This document shows positions 16,074-22,760 of a DNA stretch of 23,345 nucleotides, in pieces. This stretch comes from Anaerolineae bacterium. GTDB taxonomy: Bacteria; Chloroflexota; Anaerolineae; JAAYZQ01. Position numbers and translations under genes: made by a program. Numbering within the stretch: the first letter of the stretch is position 1; each line of letters opens with the position of its first letter. The stretch spans positions 1 to 23,345 of the forward strand of contig JAFGIA010000264.1 in the NCBI GenBank assembly GCA_016929795.1, given 5' to 3'. The notes under the pieces were generated by a model. That model was not told the origin of the DNA and searched no databases. It was given only the letters and a program-made list of their open reading frames with translations.

Positions 16074-17408
16074 GCCCTCGACCTCTTTGAGTGCCTCGGC
16101 AAAGATCGACAGCGCCGTGTCTGCCTGTGCCTCGGTGAGGATGAGTGGGGGAGAAAAGCGGACGCTGCTCGGGCCACACGGGAGGAGAAGCAGTCCGCGG
16201 CGGAAGGCTGCCTGGACGACGTCGTTTGCCTCGTGCTTGGCCGGCGCCCTGGTCTCCTGGTCCTTGACGAGCTCTACGGCAATCATCAGGCCCAGGCCGC
16301 GCACGTCGCCGATCAGGTAGCTCTCTTGCCCCAGGTCGCGCAAGTTGTCGAGCAGGCGCGCCCCGATGCGCGCCGCATTCTCAAGCCAGCCACTCTCTTC
16401 AATCAGATCAAGCGTGGCGTTGGCGGCAGCGCAGCAGACGGGGTTCCCGCCAAAGGTGCTGCCATGGGCGCCTGCAGGCCAGTTCATTACGTCGTGGCTG
16501 GCGATCATGGCCGACAGCGGCATGCCCGAGGCCAGCGCCTTGGCCGAGCAGATGATGTCGGGTACGACATCCCAGTGCTCGATGGCCCACATCTTGCCCG
16601 TGCGCCCGACTCCAGCCTGCACCTCGTCGTCGACGAGGAGGATACCATAGCGGTCGCACAGCGCGCGCAGGGCTGCCAGCCAGCCAGGAGGCGGCACGAT
16701 GTAGCCGCCCTCGCCCTGCACCGGCTCGACGAAAATCGCCGCCACCTCTTCCGCCGGGATCGAGCGCGCAAAGAGGACGTTCTCGATATAGTCGATGCAC
16801 GCCAGGTTACAGCCAGGGTACTTGAGGTTGTACGCGCAGCGGTAGCAGTAGCCATAGGGCACATGGGTGATGCCGGGCACCAGCGGGCCAAAGCCCCCAT
16901 GATACACCGGCTTGCTCGCCGTCAGCGACACGGCGCCCATGGTGCGCCCATGAAAGGCACCGAGAAAGGCGAGCACGCGCGAGCGGCCGGTGTTGTGGCG
17001 CGCCAGCTTGAGCGCTGCCTCCACCGCCTCGGCGCCCGAGTTCCCCAGGAACACTCTCTTGTGGTCATCCCCCGGCGCCAGGCGTGCCAGCCGCTCGGCC
17101 AGGCCGATATACACCGGCTCGTAAAAGTCGGCAGCGCAGATGTGCAGCAGGCGCGCCGCCTGGTCCTGGATGGCCTGGCTGACACGCGGGTGGCAGTGGC
17201 CCGTGGAGCAGACGGCAATGCCCGCGGCGAAATCGAGGAAGCGGTTGCCGTCGACGTCCTGGACGACCATGCCATGTGCCTGCTCGATGGCGAGGGGGTA
17301 GGCGCGCGGCAGTGAAGGGCTGACCGTGCGGTCGCTGCGATCGACAAGCGCGCGTGCCTTGGGGCCCGGAATCTCGGTGATGATGCGTGGTTCTTCCCAG
17401 TTAGACAT
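16068..17408 (-). CDS. Class III PLP-dependent aminotransferase, GabT/LAT-like
   Basis: This 446-residue class III aminotransferase has GNSGAEAVEAALKLAR (122-137), VDDEVQAGVGRTG with D260, the PLP lysine K290 in CSAKALASGMPL, and GSTFGGNPV near the C-terminal third. The overall look is of 4-aminobutyrate or L-lysine 6-aminotransferase relatives, which turn an omega-amine into a semialdehyde. The Cys set C188, C191, C200 and C204 has the same spacing as in the downstream paralogue. The start ATG 17408 has GAGAGGT upstream; a longer in-frame opening runs into the AOR gene and is rejected. It is four bases downstream of the AOR gene, so its aldehyde product is probably the AOR substrate. The exact amine is not determinable. 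Confidence 0.92.
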   Translation of the reverse strand: MSNWEEPRIITEIPGPKARALVDRSDRTVSPSLPRAYPLAIEQAHGMVVQDVDGNRFLDFAAGIAVCSTGHCHPRVSQAIQDQAARLLHICAADFYEPVYIGLAERLARLAPGDDHKRVFLGNSGAEAVEAALKLARHNTGRSRVLAFLGAFHGRTMGAVSLTASKPVYHGGFGPLVPGITHVPYGYCYRCAYNLKYPGCNLACIDYIENVLFARSIPAEEVAAIFVEPVQGEGGYIVPPPGWLAALRALCDRYGILLVDDEVQAGVGRTGKMWAIEHWDVVPDIICSAKALASGMPLSAMIASHDVMNWPAGAHGSTFGGNPVCCAAANATLDLIEESGWLENAARIGARLLDNLRDLGQESYLIGDVRGLGLMIAVELVKDQETRAPAKHEANDVVQAAFRRGLLLLPCGPSSVRFSPPLILTEAQADTALSIFAEALKEVEGR

Positions 17409-17412
17409 GTGA

Positions 17413-19266
17413 CTACCTCTCGAATTGGGTGTGTAGGCGGAGTGCGGCGAGCTTTTCCGGGGTCGGCACCCCCTTTTCATCCCAGCCGCGGTGGCGGTAG
17501 AACTCGGGCAACATGCGCTCCAGCTCGACAACGTGCCCGGCTGCCGGCCCTTCGGTCAGAGGCTCCTGCAACATGCGGGGCGCCAGTGTGTCGTCGGCGG
17601 CGGTAAATCCGGCGCCGAGGAGGAAGAGGCGTTCGAGGTTGAACACACGCTCGCCCGCCTCGAGGAGGCTCTCGGGCGTGTACTCGACACCTGTCGCATA
17701 GGTCATGAGCCGCGCCAGGCGCGTGGGCCACAGGTGCGCGGCCGTTCCGGCCTGGGGTTCAAAGAGGTAGCGCACGCTGAGAAACACACACAGGCCGGCG
17801 GCGTCGATCACGGCAAAGGCATCCTCCCAACGGTGGATCAGTGCCGGCTTGGGATCGGGGTCGAGGGGATCGATCTTGGCCGGCACGCCAAACACTTCGG
17901 CATAGGCCAGGTCACCGGCCATGTGCGACGCGCCAATGTTCGACGTGGCGTAGAGCAGGCCCATCCCCTTGGCGCCGCGCGGATCGTAACCCGGCATCTC
18001 GAGTTTGCGGGCCGTCATCGACAGCTCCGGGTGTCCGTAGGCGCTCGCCAGCCGGTAGCTGCCCTCGGCCAGCTTGTCGCCAAAGCCGTGGCGGTAGGCC
18101 GTGTCGTGCACGAGCTGGATCACGGCGCCGGCGTCGCCAAAAGGCAGCGGCCGGCCCACGTCCCCCTCTGGCAGGATGCCCTTCTCGAACATCTCCATAG
18201 CGCACGCCAGCGTGACGCCCATCGAGATGGTGTCGAGGCCCAGCTCGTTGCACAGGTAGTTCGCCTTGGTGACCGCCGCCAGGTTATCGATGCCACACGC
18301 GCTGCCGAACGCGGCGATCGTCTCGTATTCCGGTCCCTCCCCCTTGCCGGCATAGTCTGGATCGTCGACCTCTGTGTCACGCCCGCAGGCGATCGGGCAG
18401 GCGTAGCATGGCTTGGCGCGGATCAGATACTTTTCCTTGAGCGTGGGGCCGTCGATGTGGCCCACCCCTGCGAACCGGCCCGTCTGAAAGTTGTGCGTGG
18501 GCAGGATGCCCATCTCGTTGGTAACAGGCGGCACATAGGCCGTGCCATACTCGCGCAGCGAGTTGCCCTTTTTCACCGACTCGCCCACCTCGTCATAGAC
18601 CTGGCGCGACAGCGTTTTCATCTCTTGCGGGTGCGCCAGGGGCACCTGGCCGGTGCCGCGCACGACGACGGCCTTCAGGTTCTTGCTGCCCATGACGGCG
18701 CCCACGCCGGAGCGCGCCGCGGCGCGGTGCTTGTCGTTCATGATCGCCGCCACCTTGACCAGTCGCTCGCCCGCCGGGCCAATGCATGCCACCCGCGCCT
18801 TGGGATCCGTTTCGGCAAGGAGCAGGTCCGTCGTTTCGTGCACATCCTTGCCCCACAGGTGCGCCGCGGGGCGGATCTCGACCTGGCCGTTTTGGACCCA
18901 CAGGTAGACGGGCCGGCTGGCTCTGCCTTCGAAAATGAAGAGGTCGAACCCGGCGCGCTTCATCTCGGTGGGGAAAAAGCCACCCGAGTTGGAGCAGGCG
19001 AGCGCTCCGGTCAGCGGCGACTTGGTGACCACGGTATAGCGGTTGCCCGTCGGCGCTGGGGTGGCGGTGAGCGGTCCATTGCCAAAGATCAGCATGTTCT
19101 CGGGCGCCAGCGGATCGACAGTTGGGTCGACCTCGTCGTACAGGTACTTGATCGCCCAACCGCGCCCGCCGATGAAATCTCGGGCGACGTGCGGGTCGAC
19201 GTCTTCGATCGTGGCCGTCTCGCGGGTCAGGTCGACCCGCACGATTTTGCCAGACCAGCCGTACAT
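17413..19266 (-). CDS. Aldehyde:ferredoxin oxidoreductase (tungsten/molybdenum bis-pterin enzyme)
   Basis: This 617-residue enzyme oxidises aldehydes to acids with ferredoxin as electron acceptor. The N-terminal domain starts YGWSGKIVRVDL and has FIGGRGWAIKYLYDE. The [4Fe-4S] ligands are C287, C290, C294 (CYACPIAC) and C493 (AAGLCVFLSV). E313 in GPEYETI and H448 in GASHMAGD sit at the same numbers as the active-site Glu313 and His448 of Pyrococcus furiosus AOR. It is of AOR type rather than the larger benzoyl-CoA reductase BamB context. Start ATG 19266 has AGGAGG upstream. Its position between moaD and an aminotransferase indicates that it handles the semialdehyde made by transamination, in place of an NAD-dependent dehydrogenase. 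No NAD-linked aldehyde dehydrogenase gene is in the window. Confidence 0.95.
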   Translation of the reverse strand: MYGWSGKIVRVDLTRETATIEDVDPHVARDFIGGRGWAIKYLYDEVDPTVDPLAPENMLIFGNGPLTATPAPTGNRYTVVTKSPLTGALACSNSGGFFPTEMKRAGFDLFIFEGRASRPVYLWVQNGQVEIRPAAHLWGKDVHETTDLLLAETDPKARVACIGPAGERLVKVAAIMNDKHRAAARSGVGAVMGSKNLKAVVVRGTGQVPLAHPQEMKTLSRQVYDEVGESVKKGNSLREYGTAYVPPVTNEMGILPTHNFQTGRFAGVGHIDGPTLKEKYLIRAKPCYACPIACGRDTEVDDPDYAGKGEGPEYETIAAFGSACGIDNLAAVTKANYLCNELGLDTISMGVTLACAMEMFEKGILPEGDVGRPLPFGDAGAVIQLVHDTAYRHGFGDKLAEGSYRLASAYGHPELSMTARKLEMPGYDPRGAKGMGLLYATSNIGASHMAGDLAYAEVFGVPAKIDPLDPDPKPALIHRWEDAFAVIDAAGLCVFLSVRYLFEPQAGTAAHLWPTRLARLMTYATGVEYTPESLLEAGERVFNLERLFLLGAGFTAADDTLAPRMLQEPLTEGPAAGHVVELERMLPEFYRHRGWDEKGVPTPEKLAALRLHTQFER

Positions 19267-19292
19267 GTTTTCAACCTCCTGTCTCTGTATTC

Positions 19293-19313
19293 GATACCTG
19301 ATACCTATACCCA
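19293..19313. repeat. Short 7-bp repeat array at the moaD stop codon
   Basis: GATACCT occurs twice in exact tandem, followed by ATACCCA in the same register. It fills part of the 48-base gap between AOR and moaD and ends next to the moaD stop. Two exact units plus one degenerate unit. Confidence 0.45.
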
Positions 19314-19314
19314 A

Positions 19315-19560
19315 TCACCCCCCGGCCATCGCCGGGAAGGCGCTCAGGGCGTCTCCCTCTTTTAGCGCACAATCGCGCGGGCAGTGATGCCCGTTGATCA
19401 GAACCACCACTTCGCCGGGCTCTCCCACCGGCACGCCCAGCCCGGCCAACAGGTCGTGGGCGAGCACGCCAGTCTCCACCTCCAGGTCACACGCACTGCC
19501 GTGTGATCCAGGCGGCAGGTGGCGGTCGAGGGTGCCAAAGAGCTTGAGCCGGACCTTCAT
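19315..19560 (-). CDS. MoaD/ThiS-family sulfur carrier, AOR-associated
   Basis: This 81-residue ubiquitin-like protein begins MKVRLKLFGTL and ends in the diglycine tail MAGG needed for adenylation and thiocarboxylate formation. MoaD proteins supply the dithiolene sulfur of molybdopterin. A dedicated copy beside aldehyde:ferredoxin oxidoreductase genes is common and is thought to serve the tungsto-pterin cofactor. VVVLINGHHCPRDCALKEGDALSAFPAMAG includes the typical NG-x-x-V/C and GD-x-(v/l) turn features; C60 and C64 are additional cysteines. The start ATG 19560 gives the family length. It lies 16 bases after iclR and 48 before AOR. No MoaE or MoeB partner is in the window. Confidence 0.85.
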   Translation of the reverse strand: MKVRLKLFGTLDRHLPPGSHGSACDLEVETGVLAHDLLAGLGVPVGEPGEVVVLINGHHCPRDCALKEGDALSAFPAMAGG

Positions 19561-19576
19561 GCGCGGTACACCACCT

Positions 19577-20365
19577 CTACCAGGAGCCTGGTGTGGCCCC
19601 CAGTGCCTGTGAGATCCTGCCTGCTGTCTCGACGACCATGGGGGCCAGGCGCGCTTTGAGCTCGGCGCGCGACACGCGCGCGCCGGGAACCGACACGTTG
19701 ATCGCCGCGACGATCCGGCCGCCGCGGTCGCGCACGGGTGCGGCGACCGAACGGACGCCGACGGCCAGCTCTTCGTCGTTGAGGGCATAGCCTCGCGCCC
19801 GCACCTCCTGCAAATCGGCCAGCAACGCGGCGAGATCGTGGTGAGCATGGGGGCCGGCAGGTGGAAAAACGTCATCGCCGATCAGGGCACGCAGATCCTC
19901 GGGCGATAGATCGACGAGCTGTGCTTTGCCCATCGACGTGCACCACACGGGCAGGCGCGAGCCAACCGCCAGGCCGACGTTGAGCACCTGCTGCGTCCTG
20001 TAGCGCGCCACGTACACGATCTCGCGCCCGTCGCGCACCGCCATGTTGGTCGTTTCGCCGCACCGGGCAAAGAGCGCCTTGAGATGCGGCTCGGCTGTCT
20101 GGACGAGGTCAAGGCTGTTGAGCGCGGTGAGGCCCACCTGCACCGGCTTGAGTCCGAGGCGGTAGAGGCGGGTCTGGGCATCGCGATCGAGGTAGCCAAG
20201 CTGTTCGAGGGTGTAGAGCAAGCGAAAAGCCGTGCTCTTGTCCAGATCGACCTTGGCCGCGATCTCGGTCAGGGTGAGCTGGGGAGATTCGAGCGAAAAG
20301 GCTTCCAGGACCTGCATCCCGCGGGCCAGGGTGGAGACAAAATAGCGAGTGTTTTCTGTGCTCAT
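19577..20365 (-). CDS. IclR-family transcriptional regulator of the catabolic operon
   Basis: This 262-residue regulator has a winged helix-turn-helix at about residues 10-70 (TLTEIAAKVDLDKSTAFRLLYTLEQLGYL) and an effector-binding GAF-like domain from about 85 (CTSMGKAQL, YALNDEELAVGVRSVAAPV, INVSVPG), as in all IclR proteins. It heads the minus-strand operon and most likely controls it together with its own expression. Start: ATG 20365 is chosen over in-frame ATG 20407, because 20407 falls in the -10 hexamer of the predicted promoter. A 37-base concentric palindrome at 20367-20403 directly precedes the start and covers the predicted transcription start. No good ribosome binding site is seen; the short leader is taken up by the palindrome. 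Effector probably a pathway intermediate; identity unknown. Confidence 0.93.
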   Translation of the reverse strand: MSTENTRYFVSTLARGMQVLEAFSLESPQLTLTEIAAKVDLDKSTAFRLLYTLEQLGYLDRDAQTRLYRLGLKPVQVGLTALNSLDLVQTAEPHLKALFARCGETTNMAVRDGREIVYVARYRTQQVLNVGLAVGSRLPVWCTSMGKAQLVDLSPEDLRALIGDDVFPPAGPHAHHDLAALLADLQEVRARGYALNDEELAVGVRSVAAPVRDRGGRIVAAINVSVPGARVSRAELKARLAPMVVETAGRISQALGATPGSW

Positions 20366-20366
20366 G

Positions 20367-20403
20367 GTTTCACTATTCAAAACCCGGTTTGTGCCAGTGA
20401 AAC
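20367..20403 (-). promoter_or_regulatory. Concentric palindromic operator candidate for the IclR regulator
   Basis: Outer arms GTTTCACT (20367-20374) and AGTGAAAC (20396-20403) and inner arms AAACC (20380-20384) and GGTTT (20386-20390) are all perfect and share one centre, base 20385. The element lies between the -10 hexamer and the iclR start codon, where a bound dimer of dimers would block transcription. Confidence 0.7.
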
Positions 20404-20405
20404 TC

Positions 20406-20434
20406 ATTATGCCACATTTTTCGTTCTGTGTCAA
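20406..20434 (-). promoter_or_regulatory. Sigma-70 promoter of the iclR operon
   Basis: On the minus strand TTGACA (20429-20434) and CATAAT (20406-20411) are 17 bases apart. The start should be near 20399, within the palindrome at 20367-20403. Confidence 0.8.
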
Positions 20435-20489
20435 TCCCCGTGCGGGATCAGGTACCCCTGTGCCGAACAGGTGCACAACCGCACTCTTT

Positions 20490-20518
20490 TTGACACCTGC
20501 GCCATTCCCTGCTATACT
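20490..20518 (+). promoter_or_regulatory. Sigma-70 promoter of the DEAD-box helicase gene
   Basis: TTGACA (20490-20495) and TATACT (20513-20518) are 17 bases apart. Start near 20525, leaving about 145 bases of leader. It is divergent from the iclR promoter, with 55 bases between the two -35 hexamers. Confidence 0.82.
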
Positions 20519-20556
20519 GCACGCTGTTGGTCAAGTCAATCGGTCTGGTCTTTTCA

Positions 20557-20590
20557 CCGCTCCGATTCACGAAATCGGGGCGGTTTTTTT
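20557..20590 (+). terminator. Intrinsic terminator inside the helicase leader (attenuator)
   Basis: An 11-pair stem (20557-20567 with 20573-20583, one G-U pair) closes a five-base loop and is followed by seven T residues (20584-20590). It lies between the predicted start site and the ATG at 20670, and there is no upstream gene on this strand to terminate. AATCGG at 20538-20543 copies part of the 3' arm and can pair with CCGATT (20562-20567), offering a six-pair competing helix. Confidence 0.82.
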
Positions 20591-20669
20591 GTGCCAGATC
20601 GGACAAATACAAGTGTACCAACGAGAGTCAAGGGTGCGACTTGGCTCACCAGAGTCGAGGAGTACTCGT

Positions 20670-21797
20670 ATGAGTTTTGAACACTTTTCTTTCGACCCGC
20701 GCATCCGCGCGGGCATCAAGGCTGCCGGATACGTCACCCCTACCCCGGTGCAGCAGCAGGCGATCCCTGCGGTGCTGAAGGGACGCGATCTCATCGGGAT
20801 CGCGCAGACAGGCACCGGCAAGACGGCGGCTTTTGCTCTGCCCATCCTGGAGCGCCTGGCGCTGGGTCCGATGGGCCGGGTGCGGGCGCTGATCGTGGCG
20901 CCCACGCGGGAGCTGGCGGAACAGATCCACGAATCGTTCGTCGTGTTGGGCGGCAAGATGCGCGTGCGCAGCATCACCGTGTACGGTGGGGTCAGCAAGA
21001 ACGCCCAGGTGGCGGCGCTGCGCCGCGGCGCCGAGATCGTCGTCGCCTGCCCGGGCCGGCTGCTCGACGTGGCGGGCGATGGCGCCCTCGACCTGTCACA
21101 CGTCGAGGTGCTCGTGCTGGACGAGGCCGACCGCATGTGCGATATGGGCTTTCTGCCCGACATCCGGCGCATCCTGAAGCTGGTGCCGGCGCAACGCCAG
21201 ACGCTCTTTTTCTCGGCGACCATGCCGCCCGACATTCGCCAACTGGCCGGCAGCATCCTGAAGAATCCGGTCACGGTGCAGATCGGCGACATGGCTCCGG
21301 TCGAGACGGTATCTCACGCGCTCTACCCGGTGTCGCAAAATCTAAAGAAACAACTGCTGCTCGCCACACTGGAGCAGACGAGGACCGGCCGCGTGCTGAT
21401 CTTTACGCGGACCAAGCACCGGGCGCGCACGCTGGCGCGCGACCTGGAGAAGCACAACTATCGCGTCTCGGCACTGCAGGGCAACATGTCGCAGAACCGA
21501 CGCCAGGAGGCGATCGACGGGTTCCGCGGGGGGAAATATGACATCCTCGTCGCCACAGACGTGGCCTCGCGCGGCATTGACGTATCCGACATCTCGCACG
21601 TGATCAACTTTGACATGCCCGACACGGTCGACGCCTACACACACCGCATCGGGCGCACGGGCCGCGCCGAAAAGAGCGGCACCGCGTTCACCTTCATGGC
21701 ACCCGGCGACGAGACGCTGGTGCGCGAGATCGAAAAGGTGTTAGGGGAGCGGATCGAGAAACGACGCCTGCCCGGCTTTAATTACCGGTCTGGATAG
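20670..21797 (+). CDS. DEAD-box ATP-dependent RNA helicase, RhlE-like core
   Basis: This 375-residue protein unwinds RNA duplexes with ATP. All family motifs are present: Q motif TPVQQQAIP (25-33), motif I AQTGTGKT (45-52), Ia PTRELAEQ (78-85), II DEAD (151-154), III SAT (182-184), IV LIFTRTK (243-249), V ATDVASRGID (295-304) and VI HRIGRTGRA (325-333). It ends soon after motif VI without the basic tail of many RhlE/CsdA proteins. Start ATG 20670 has GAGGAG upstream and yields the usual N-terminus FxxFxFDPRI. The leader carries its own terminator. Its neighbours are a cold-shock protein and an RRM protein, implying a role in RNA remodelling at low temperature or in ribosome assembly. Its 3' end overlaps the convergent CarD gene by 20 bases. 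Confidence 0.96.
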   Translation: MSFEHFSFDPRIRAGIKAAGYVTPTPVQQQAIPAVLKGRDLIGIAQTGTGKTAAFALPILERLALGPMGRVRALIVAPTRELAEQIHESFVVLGGKMRVRSITVYGGVSKNAQVAALRRGAEIVVACPGRLLDVAGDGALDLSHVEVLVLDEADRMCDMGFLPDIRRILKLVPAQRQTLFFSATMPPDIRQLAGSILKNPVTVQIGDMAPVETVSHALYPVSQNLKKQLLLATLEQTRTGRVLIFTRTKHRARTLARDLEKHNYRVSALQGNMSQNRRQEAIDGFRGGKYDILVATDVASRGIDVSDISHVINFDMPDTVDAYTHRIGRTGRAEKSGTAFTFMAPGDETLVREIEKVLGERIEKRRLPGFNYRSG

Positions 21798-22278
21798 CAA
21801 CCGTCATCGCTTCTTCGATCAGCCGGCTCGCCTCCGACACATCGTCGCCGGACACCAGTGCCATCTCGGCGGCGAGCAGGTTGCGGCCCTGCTTGAGATA
21901 GTCGGAATCGGTTTTGGTGAGATGGGCTCGGTGGCGGTGCCAGGTGAGATCGCGCACCGCCCTGACCAGGTGGATCACCCGCCCGGTTTTGAGCTGGGCG
22001 GATATCCGATCCTGGCGCGCCCGATAGTCCTCGGGCAGTTGATGAGGCTTGCCACTCAACACGCTCAGTGCGCGCGCGAGGCTGGCCCGCGACATGGCCG
22101 GCCGCATGCTCGTGTCGCCGGGCCGGTCCAGGGGAATGTGTAGCGTCAGTCCCTGGCTCGGGATGTCGATGACATAGTAGCGCTTGGTCCCATCAAGGAT
22201 CTCCCGGCGCTCGATGTCCGCAACCCGTCCCGGTCCGTGAAGACGATGTACCACCTTGTCTCCGATCGTAAACTGCAT
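21778..22278 (-). CDS. CarD/CdnL-family transcription regulator, second copy
   Basis: This complete 166-residue CarD protein starts MQFTIGDKVVHRLHGPGRV, the RNA-polymerase-interacting N-terminal domain. It continues with RYYVIDIPSQGLTLHIPLDR and a helical DNA-contacting C-terminal domain (VRDLTWHRHRAHLTKTDSDYLKQG). It is paralogous to the left-edge CarD: both share GDKVVH..GPG, YYVI, the RxRQ..I segment, R(A/D)LxWH and a C-terminal ladder of similar length. The start at 22278 has GAGGGAGG upstream. It lies downstream of the cold-shock and RRM genes, separated from them by a 16-pair hairpin. CarD proteins adjust rRNA transcription to growth conditions, which fits a stress/RNA block. Confidence 0.93.
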   Translation of the reverse strand: MQFTIGDKVVHRLHGPGRVADIERREILDGTKRYYVIDIPSQGLTLHIPLDRPGDTSMRPAMSRASLARALSVLSGKPHQLPEDYRARQDRISAQLKTGRVIHLVRAVRDLTWHRHRAHLTKTDSDYLKQGRNLLAAEMALVSGDDVSEASRLIEEAMTVAIQTGN

Positions 22279-22291
22279 ACTTGCCTCCCTC

Positions 22292-22333
22292 TAACAAAGC
22301 AGCGCGGACGGGAATGGTTCCCGTCCGCGCTGC
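22292..22333 (-). terminator. 16-bp hairpin between the RRM gene and CarD
   Basis: Arms 22299-22314 and 22318-22333 are perfectly complementary with a three-base loop. On the minus strand the stem is followed by TTTGTT. It probably ends most cold-shock/RRM transcripts, and it lies directly ahead of the CarD ribosome binding site. I see no convincing separate CarD promoter in the 92 bases between it and the RRM stop, so CarD may depend on read-through. Confidence 0.65.
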
Positions 22334-22425
22334 AGTACGATGTTTCTGAGTTGGCCCGGCGGTCTGCGACGCGGACGCGCCGTCATTGAGACTGCGGTGC
22401 CGGTGGTATACGCTCGAACGGATCT

Positions 22426-22752
22426 CTACCAGCGAGGCCGGCCGCGATCCCGGGAGCCACGGTCACGTGAACCATAGTCACGTGAGCCCCCGCGACCACG
22501 ATCAGCCTGCGGCTTGGCCCGATCGACCTTGATCTCGCGGTCGTCGACCGACTTGCCATTCAGGCCGCTGATGGCTGCCTGGGCGGCCTGCTCGGTGGCC
22601 ATCTCGACAAAGGCAAAGCCCTTGGGCCGGCCCGTCTCACGGTCGGTGATGACATTGACCGATTCGATCTCGCCATACTCGGCGAACAGGGTGCGCAGAG
22701 CACCTTCCGACGTGTTATAGCTCAGATTGCCTACGTATAGTTTTTGTGTCAT
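22426..22752 (-). CDS. Single-RRM glycine-rich RNA-binding protein
   Basis: This 108-residue protein has one RNA recognition motif with RNP2 LYVGNL (5-10) and RNP1 KGFAFVEM (44-51), both with the RNA-stacking aromatics. A basic RG/RD-rich tail follows (about 83-108, with GSRDRGSRDRG). This is the layout of cyanobacterial Rbp proteins, which are cold-inducible RNA chaperones. The start at 22752 has AGGAG upstream and lies eight bases after the cold-shock protein stop, so the two are co-transcribed. Likely role: RNA chaperone or mRNA-binding protein working with the cold-shock protein and helicase nearby. Confidence 0.95.
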   Translation of the reverse strand: MTQKLYVGNLSYNTSEGALRTLFAEYGEIESVNVITDRETGRPKGFAFVEMATEQAAQAAISGLNGKSVDDREIKVDRAKPQADRGRGGSRDYGSRDRGSRDRGRPRW

Positions 22753-22760
22753 GGGGTCTC

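Noticed and set aside
17491..19365. Long open frame (about 620 codons) on the plus strand opposite the AOR gene
   Set aside because: AOR has full family motifs on the minus strand; the opposite frame stays open because of GC-rich third codon positions and its product has no recognisable domain.
20366..20407. Alternative IclR start at ATG 20407
   Set aside because: The codon overlaps the predicted -10 hexamer, and the added residues match nothing in the family.
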